Positions 15,137 to 17,839 of a stretch of 17,839 nucleotides of DNA are shown here, one piece after another. This DNA is from Bacteroidales bacterium GP1. GTDB taxonomy: Bacteria; Bacteroidota; Bacteroidia; Bacteroidales; Muribaculaceae. Made by a program: the position numbers and the translations under genes. A model generated the notes under the pieces. The model had not been told where the DNA came from, did not search any database, and saw only the letters and a list, made by a program, of their open reading frames with translations. The number at the start of each line of letters is the position of its first letter. Within the stretch, counting starts at the first letter, position 1. Location of the stretch: positions 9,659 through 27,497 of the forward strand of contig DAAI01000036.1 in NCBI GenBank assembly GCA_001701105.1. Direction: 5' to 3'.

Positions 15137-17145
15137 ATTTCGATGGATAAGGAGATTCGATAATTAATTTTTGGCATCGGGTAATTGAGAATCACATCAT
15201 AATCCTGACTCAACAGATTGTTGACTTCCGCTAATATGCGGGCTTTTATCTTGTCAATCTTGAAGTCGTAATTTACCGAGAGATCGGACGTGTACCATGG
15301 TTGGGTGTAGTTGTAGCGGATATTCTCCTGTTGGTTATATCTCGCACCAACATAAATAAAGCTATAGTTCAGCCCGAAGCCATGCCAGGTGGCGTTCACC
15401 ACAGCCGCCCCGGAATGATGAGGGATGTAGGGAATCTGATGCCGGTAATAATTGTCGGAAGGATTGGTAATGTCGATAGCTTTCTGGTACGTGTATTGGA
15501 TTCGTCCTGTTATGAATAATCCGTTCGCAGGATTGAATGTCAAAAGGCCGGTGATGTCCAAACCGCGGATGTCGACGACTCCGAGATTCAACATGGTCCA
15601 TCTGAATTGCTGTCCCTTCGGGTAAGCCACGATCTTATCGTGAACTTTATTATAGTAAACATCGCCACTGAACCTCATCTGCGATACAATCCCGGAAGTG
15701 GCCTTATCGAATAATATGCCGGCATTATATTGCTCCACACGCTCCGGATTCAATTTGGAATTACCCATGTCGGCATAATATAGGTCGTTGAAGGTCGGCA
15801 TCCTGAAAGAGCGTTTGTAAAACACGCGGAGCGAAAGGGTCTTGGCTCGCAAAGGAAAAAGCGAGCAGTAGATGGCCGGAGTGAACACCAGCTTATCGGC
15901 AGGGGATTCCTGACCTTTGAGTCGGTCGTGGACATATGTCAGGAGTCCGCTGGCCGTTAGAGCGACCCTGTCAAAATCAAGGGCGGTAGCAACACTTAAA
16001 AGGTGAGTGGATCGGTCGGGTTTGGCAAATCCATATACATCGGCATCCAGAGTATTGAAGATATAGTCATAACTTGCTGATGCCCTCCACCAGCGCAGGA
16101 TATTGAATACATTAGCCGTGGATATAAATAATTCGCGTTGCTTATATAGATTGTCAATCTTTATCTGCTTGTCGTCATTGTTTACATAATGAGTTCTGTA
16201 GAAAGCATATTTAACATTCTCCATCGTTGTCCAGCAGCCCTTGCTGAATGTCACGGAGCCTTGTGCGAAGGAATTGGTATCCCAGATTCTTTCCCCACGC
16301 CTCCATACATTATTGACAATCGCACCGGGCACACCCCGCTCTGAATTATAATTATAGACTTTGAAATGCCAGCTGCCTTCGTTAATGATTCCATTCAGGT
16401 TCATTTCAAGGCGCGTGGCGTTGATGTCGCCGTTCTGACGCACGGCAGTGGTGTCGTATGCAAGCTCTCCGGCCGGATTCACCCGCCGGTAACGAAATTT
16501 ATATTTACCGCTTGAATTGAGCCACTCCGCACTAAGTGACGCCTTGACCTTATCGGAGATTTTTAATTCCACTAATGCCGACGGATTTAAAAGATCGAAC
16601 GAGCCGAAACGCATCGTGGCTCTTACATGAAATGTCTCTCCGTTTTCAAAATGAGGTACCCGGGTACGTAAATACACTGTGCCTGCATTCCCGAAATCGC
16701 GTGCCGGTTGCAGAAGTGCGCTTTTTTGCCCATTATGCAATGAAAGAGACTCTATATTATCAAGGGAAAACTGGCCGAGATCTATCTGTCCGTTCTGTGC
16801 GTTGCCCAGTTGGACTCCATCGTATACGACTCCCGTATGGTTCGTGCCCATTGACCGTATATTCACCGTCTTGATGCCCCCGACGCCTCCGTAGTCCTTC
16901 ACCTGCACACCGGCAAAGAATCGGAGGGCATCAGCAACGCTGTTGCTGTTCAAGCGCGATAACTCATCTCCGGACAAGGTCTGTACCGGAATCGTCTCCT
17001 TCTGGGGAGGTGTAGCCGTGACTATTATTTCATGTAATTGCCGCGCTTCGACTGTGTCTGCCGTTTCTTCGCGTTGCACCGCGCTGCAATGGCATGAAAG
17101 AGTAATGGCTCCTATCAGGATAAATAATCTGCAATTATCTTTCAT
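15133..17145 (-). CDS. btuB: BtuB-like TonB-dependent cobalamin receptor
   Basis: A 670-residue outer-membrane TonB-dependent transporter. It has an N-terminal signal peptide (about 1-22), a probable TonB box (HEIIVTA, 39-45), a plug domain (about 50-165; GVQVKDYGGVGGIKTVNIRSMG in two pieces, VVYDGVQLGNAQNGQIDL, DNIESLSL) and a 22-strand barrel region (about 166-670) with the usual FRMPTFNDLYY and LNPERVEQYNAG motifs and a final beta-strand RISLSIEI. Size fits BtuB-type rather than the larger SusC-type receptors, and no N-terminal carboxypeptidase-like domain is present. The substrate is inferred from the cobalamin riboswitch in its leader and the BtuG-like gene that overlaps its stop. ATG 17145 is preceded by an A-rich stretch rather than a Shine-Dalgarno, as is usual in this phylum, and lies 19 nt after the T-tract of the leader terminator. 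Confidence 0.93.
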   Translation of the reverse strand: MKDNCRLFILIGAITLSCHCSAVQREETADTVEARQLHEIIVTATPPQKETIPVQTLSGDELSRLNSNSVADALRFFAGVQVKDYGGVGGIKTVNIRSMGTNHTGVVYDGVQLGNAQNGQIDLGQFSLDNIESLSLHNGQKSALLQPARDFGNAGTVYLRTRVPHFENGETFHVRATMRFGSFDLLNPSALVELKISDKVKASLSAEWLNSSGKYKFRYRRVNPAGELAYDTTAVRQNGDINATRLEMNLNGIINEGSWHFKVYNYNSERGVPGAIVNNVWRRGERIWDTNSFAQGSVTFSKGCWTTMENVKYAFYRTHYVNNDDKQIKIDNLYKQRELFISTANVFNILRWWRASASYDYIFNTLDADVYGFAKPDRSTHLLSVATALDFDRVALTASGLLTYVHDRLKGQESPADKLVFTPAIYCSLFPLRAKTLSLRVFYKRSFRMPTFNDLYYADMGNSKLNPERVEQYNAGILFDKATSGIVSQMRFSGDVYYNKVHDKIVAYPKGQQFRWTMLNLGVVDIRGLDITGLLTFNPANGLFITGRIQYTYQKAIDITNPSDNYYRHQIPYIPHHSGAAVVNATWHGFGLNYSFIYVGARYNQQENIRYNYTQPWYTSDLSVNYDFKIDKIKARILAEVNNLLSQDYDVILNYPMPKINYRISLSIEI

Positions 17146-17164
17146 CTTTCAGTTTTTCAGATAC

Positions 17165-17209
17165 AAAAAACACTCCCGTTTGCACTGAATCTACGTGCTT
17201 ACGGGAGTG
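17165..17209 (-). terminator. Intrinsic terminator in the btuB leader (riboswitch expression platform)
   Basis: On the minus strand a perfect 9-bp stem CACTCCCGT/ACGGGAGTG (17209-17201 and 17179-17171) encloses an inner GCAC/GTGC stem and is followed directly by TTTTTT (17170-17165). It lies about 110 nt downstream of the cobalamin aptamer and 19 nt before the btuB start codon, so it can stop transcription before any gene is reached. The upstream segment TGCGGGA (17307-17301) can pair over seven bases with TCCCGTA in its 5' arm and is a candidate anti-terminator. Confidence 0.85.
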
Positions 17210-17321
17210 ATGGCGTATTTTTCAAATCATATTCCGGATTCTTTGATAAGAGGCGGATTAGATTGATAAAGCAGAATATTTATCAGACAGTTGCCCATGA
17301 TCCCGCAGGCAGTTTCATATA

Positions 17322-17528
17322 GCGAAAATGGCAGGTCTTCTGACTTATCCCAGTTTATTCGCGCCTTCCCGGTAAGCAAACCAGTGGCAGGTTGCGAAAA
17401 ACGACTGCTTGATGAAAAATTCAACAAGCGGAATTTACAGCAGCGGGTACTGTTGAGGAATTTCACCTCATTCCCTTTTGATGCTCCTTAATGTCTCCAC
17501 TCTTGGACGACGGAACAACCATTTCACC
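17322..17528 (-). promoter_or_regulatory. Cobalamin (B12) riboswitch aptamer
   Basis: Minus-strand RNA with the cobalamin riboswitch hallmarks in order: AAAGGGAA, then GAGGTGAAATTCCTC (stem-loop P3), ACAGTACCCGCTGCTGTAA (P4 region), the B12 box core GCCACTGG in loop 5, GGGAAGGCGC, and AAGTCAGAAGACCTGCC near the 3' end. GAAATGG at the 5' end can pair with CCATTTTC at the 3' end to close P1, and GTTCC with GGAGC to form P2. A GTTTTTCGC/GCGAATAAAC pairing flanks the B12 box. The known family represses B12 uptake genes when adenosyl- or methylcobalamin is bound. It controls the BtuB-like operon downstream through the terminator at 17165-17209. The boundaries are set by the P1 pairing and may differ by some bases. 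Confidence 0.95.
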
Positions 17529-17530
17529 GA

Positions 17531-17562
17531 CAAAATTACAAATTATTTCTCACGCTTGCAAA
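17531..17562 (-). promoter_or_regulatory. Bacteroidetes-type promoter for the B12 operon
   Basis: TTTG (17562-17559), a 20-base spacer, then TAATTTTG (17538-17531) on the minus strand, matching the -33/-7 consensus of the phylum. Transcription would begin near 17525-17528, exactly where the 5' strand of riboswitch stem P1 starts, which supports both calls. The promoter is nearly identical to that of greA, including the spacer. Confidence 0.82.
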
Positions 17563-17574
17563 TTATTCTGCTAT

Positions 17575-17622
17575 GATTTTGATTATGATTTTGATTATGA
17601 TTTTGATTATAATTTTGATTAT
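17575..17622. repeat. 12-bp tandem repeat, four units
   Basis: Units of GATTTTGATTAT: three identical copies (17575-17610) and a fourth differing at the first base (17611-17622). The corresponding place in the left direct repeat (7532-7543) has only one unit, with AATTCTGATTAT. The array lies just upstream of the B12 operon promoter, and on the minus strand it gives an A-run every 12 bp. Confidence 0.9.
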
Positions 17623-17639
17623 AAATTATATATTAATTG

Positions 17640-17750
17640 TCATTTTACGATTATTATCCTACACTAATTACCGCATCTCAAGATGTATATGCCAGCTTCA
17701 AGTCCGACCCCATCCCTGAAAGATGCCTGAAGAATCCCATTAACCCAATT
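17640..17750 (-). pseudogene. Remnant of a T9SS C-terminal sorting tail
   Basis: Translating the minus strand gives NGILQASFRDGVGLEAG, then IYILRCGN, a stop, and CRIIIVK before the final TGA. This is clearly related to the end of the 467-residue propeller protein (NGIRVREGASFSDRAGLKAG, then IYIWRCGNQSKKIIVK). The CAG codon after GN has become TAG, about three residues are missing after NGI, and the frame meets another stop about 40 nt upstream with no propeller sequence before it. It is therefore a dead fragment carried by the right direct repeat. The rest of the upstream gene is absent or outside the window. Confidence 0.65.
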
Positions 17751-17765
17751 AGCCTCATTATTCCC

Positions 17766-17789
17766 TTGCCTTCGCCCTACCGAAGGCAA
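17766..17789. other. Perfect 9-bp inverted repeat
   Basis: TTGCCTTCG and CGAAGGCAA flank a six-base spacer. No T-run follows on either strand within a few bases, so a terminator is not established. It lies upstream of the tail remnant in a stretch (17751-17839) with no gene that I can support. Confidence 0.5.
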
Positions 17790-17809
17790 TCAGTCTACAG
17801 AAGGCATAT

Positions 17810-17833
17810 TATCGCGCAGTTAACCGCGCGATA
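17810..17833. other. Perfect 8-bp inverted repeat
   Basis: TATCGCGC and GCGCGATA flank AGTTAACC. It could be the terminator of a gene beyond the right edge, a protein-binding palindrome or an intergenic palindromic element. It stops six bases before the window ends, so the context is missing. Confidence 0.45.
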
Positions 17834-17839
17834 CATCAA

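Larger units (their letters stand above)
17531..17727. repeat. Direct repeat, right copy
   Basis: Counterpart of 7489-7648 in the same orientation, 37 bp longer because of three extra 12-bp units and one further base. It holds the B12 operon promoter, an expanded AT-rich spacer and a broken copy of a T9SS tail. Beyond 17727 weak similarity continues for about 20 bp at the protein level. The copies are about 10 kb apart. Confidence 0.85.

Noticed and set aside
17227..17466. A 79-residue minus-strand reading frame
   Set aside because: It lies within the cobalamin riboswitch and its downstream leader, and its sequence is explained by the RNA consensus; no protein features are seen.
17575..17622. 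Short CRISPR-like array
   Set aside because: The units are contiguous 12-mers with no spacers; it is a simple tandem repeat.
7489..17727. Insertion sequence or transposon bounded by direct repeats
   Set aside because: No transposase or integrase gene and no terminal inverted repeats are seen; the repeats consist of gene end plus promoter, which fits duplication better.

Overview
The window looks like chromosomal DNA of a gut-type member of the Bacteroidales, most likely Muribaculaceae or a close relative. The reasons are Bacteroidetes-style promoters (TTTG, 20 bp, TAnnTTTG), surface-lipoprotein signals, a B12 uptake locus of the BtuB/BtuG type, and type IX secretion (T9SS) C-terminal sorting tails. 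The family assignment is inference. All supported genes lie on the minus strand, so transcription runs from high to low coordinates.

Right part (about 17.8 to 7.56 kb): a vitamin B12 acquisition operon. A promoter (17531-17562) starts transcription at the first stem of a cobalamin riboswitch (17322-17528). An intrinsic terminator (17165-17209) sits just before the first gene and forms a transcription-attenuation platform. Then come a BtuB-like TonB-dependent receptor (15133-17145), a BtuG-like beta-propeller lipoprotein (13982-15136), a PKD-like surface lipoprotein (12783-13985), a large 1259-residue multidomain secreted protein (8961-12740), and a 467-residue secreted propeller protein (7561-8964). 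Three of the four gene junctions are 4-nt ATGA overlaps. The last two proteins carry T9SS tails and share a paralogous propeller, so B12 capture here seems to combine lipoproteins with T9SS cargo. I regard these two T9SS proteins as the most novel part of the window.

A direct repeat of about 160-200 bp brackets the operon (7489-7648 and 17531-17727). Each copy contains the end of a T9SS tail, an AT-rich spacer and a nearly identical promoter. The left copy drives greA. The right copy drives the B12 operon, carries a broken tail remnant, and has a 12-bp tandem repeat expanded to four units.

Middle (7.4 to 6.5 kb): greA followed by a HIT-family hydrolase, a likely two-gene unit with a structured leader and a possible terminator at 6426-6457.

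Left part (6.3 to 0 kb): a tightly spaced run of an iron-type alcohol dehydrogenase, an AMP-forming acyl-CoA synthetase, a small two-helix membrane protein, an RsmF-type rRNA m5C methyltransferase and a copper-type P1B ATPase cut by the window edge. The spacing suggests one or two operons. These are ordinary housekeeping and metabolic functions. No tRNA, rRNA, CRISPR array, transposase or phage gene was seen.
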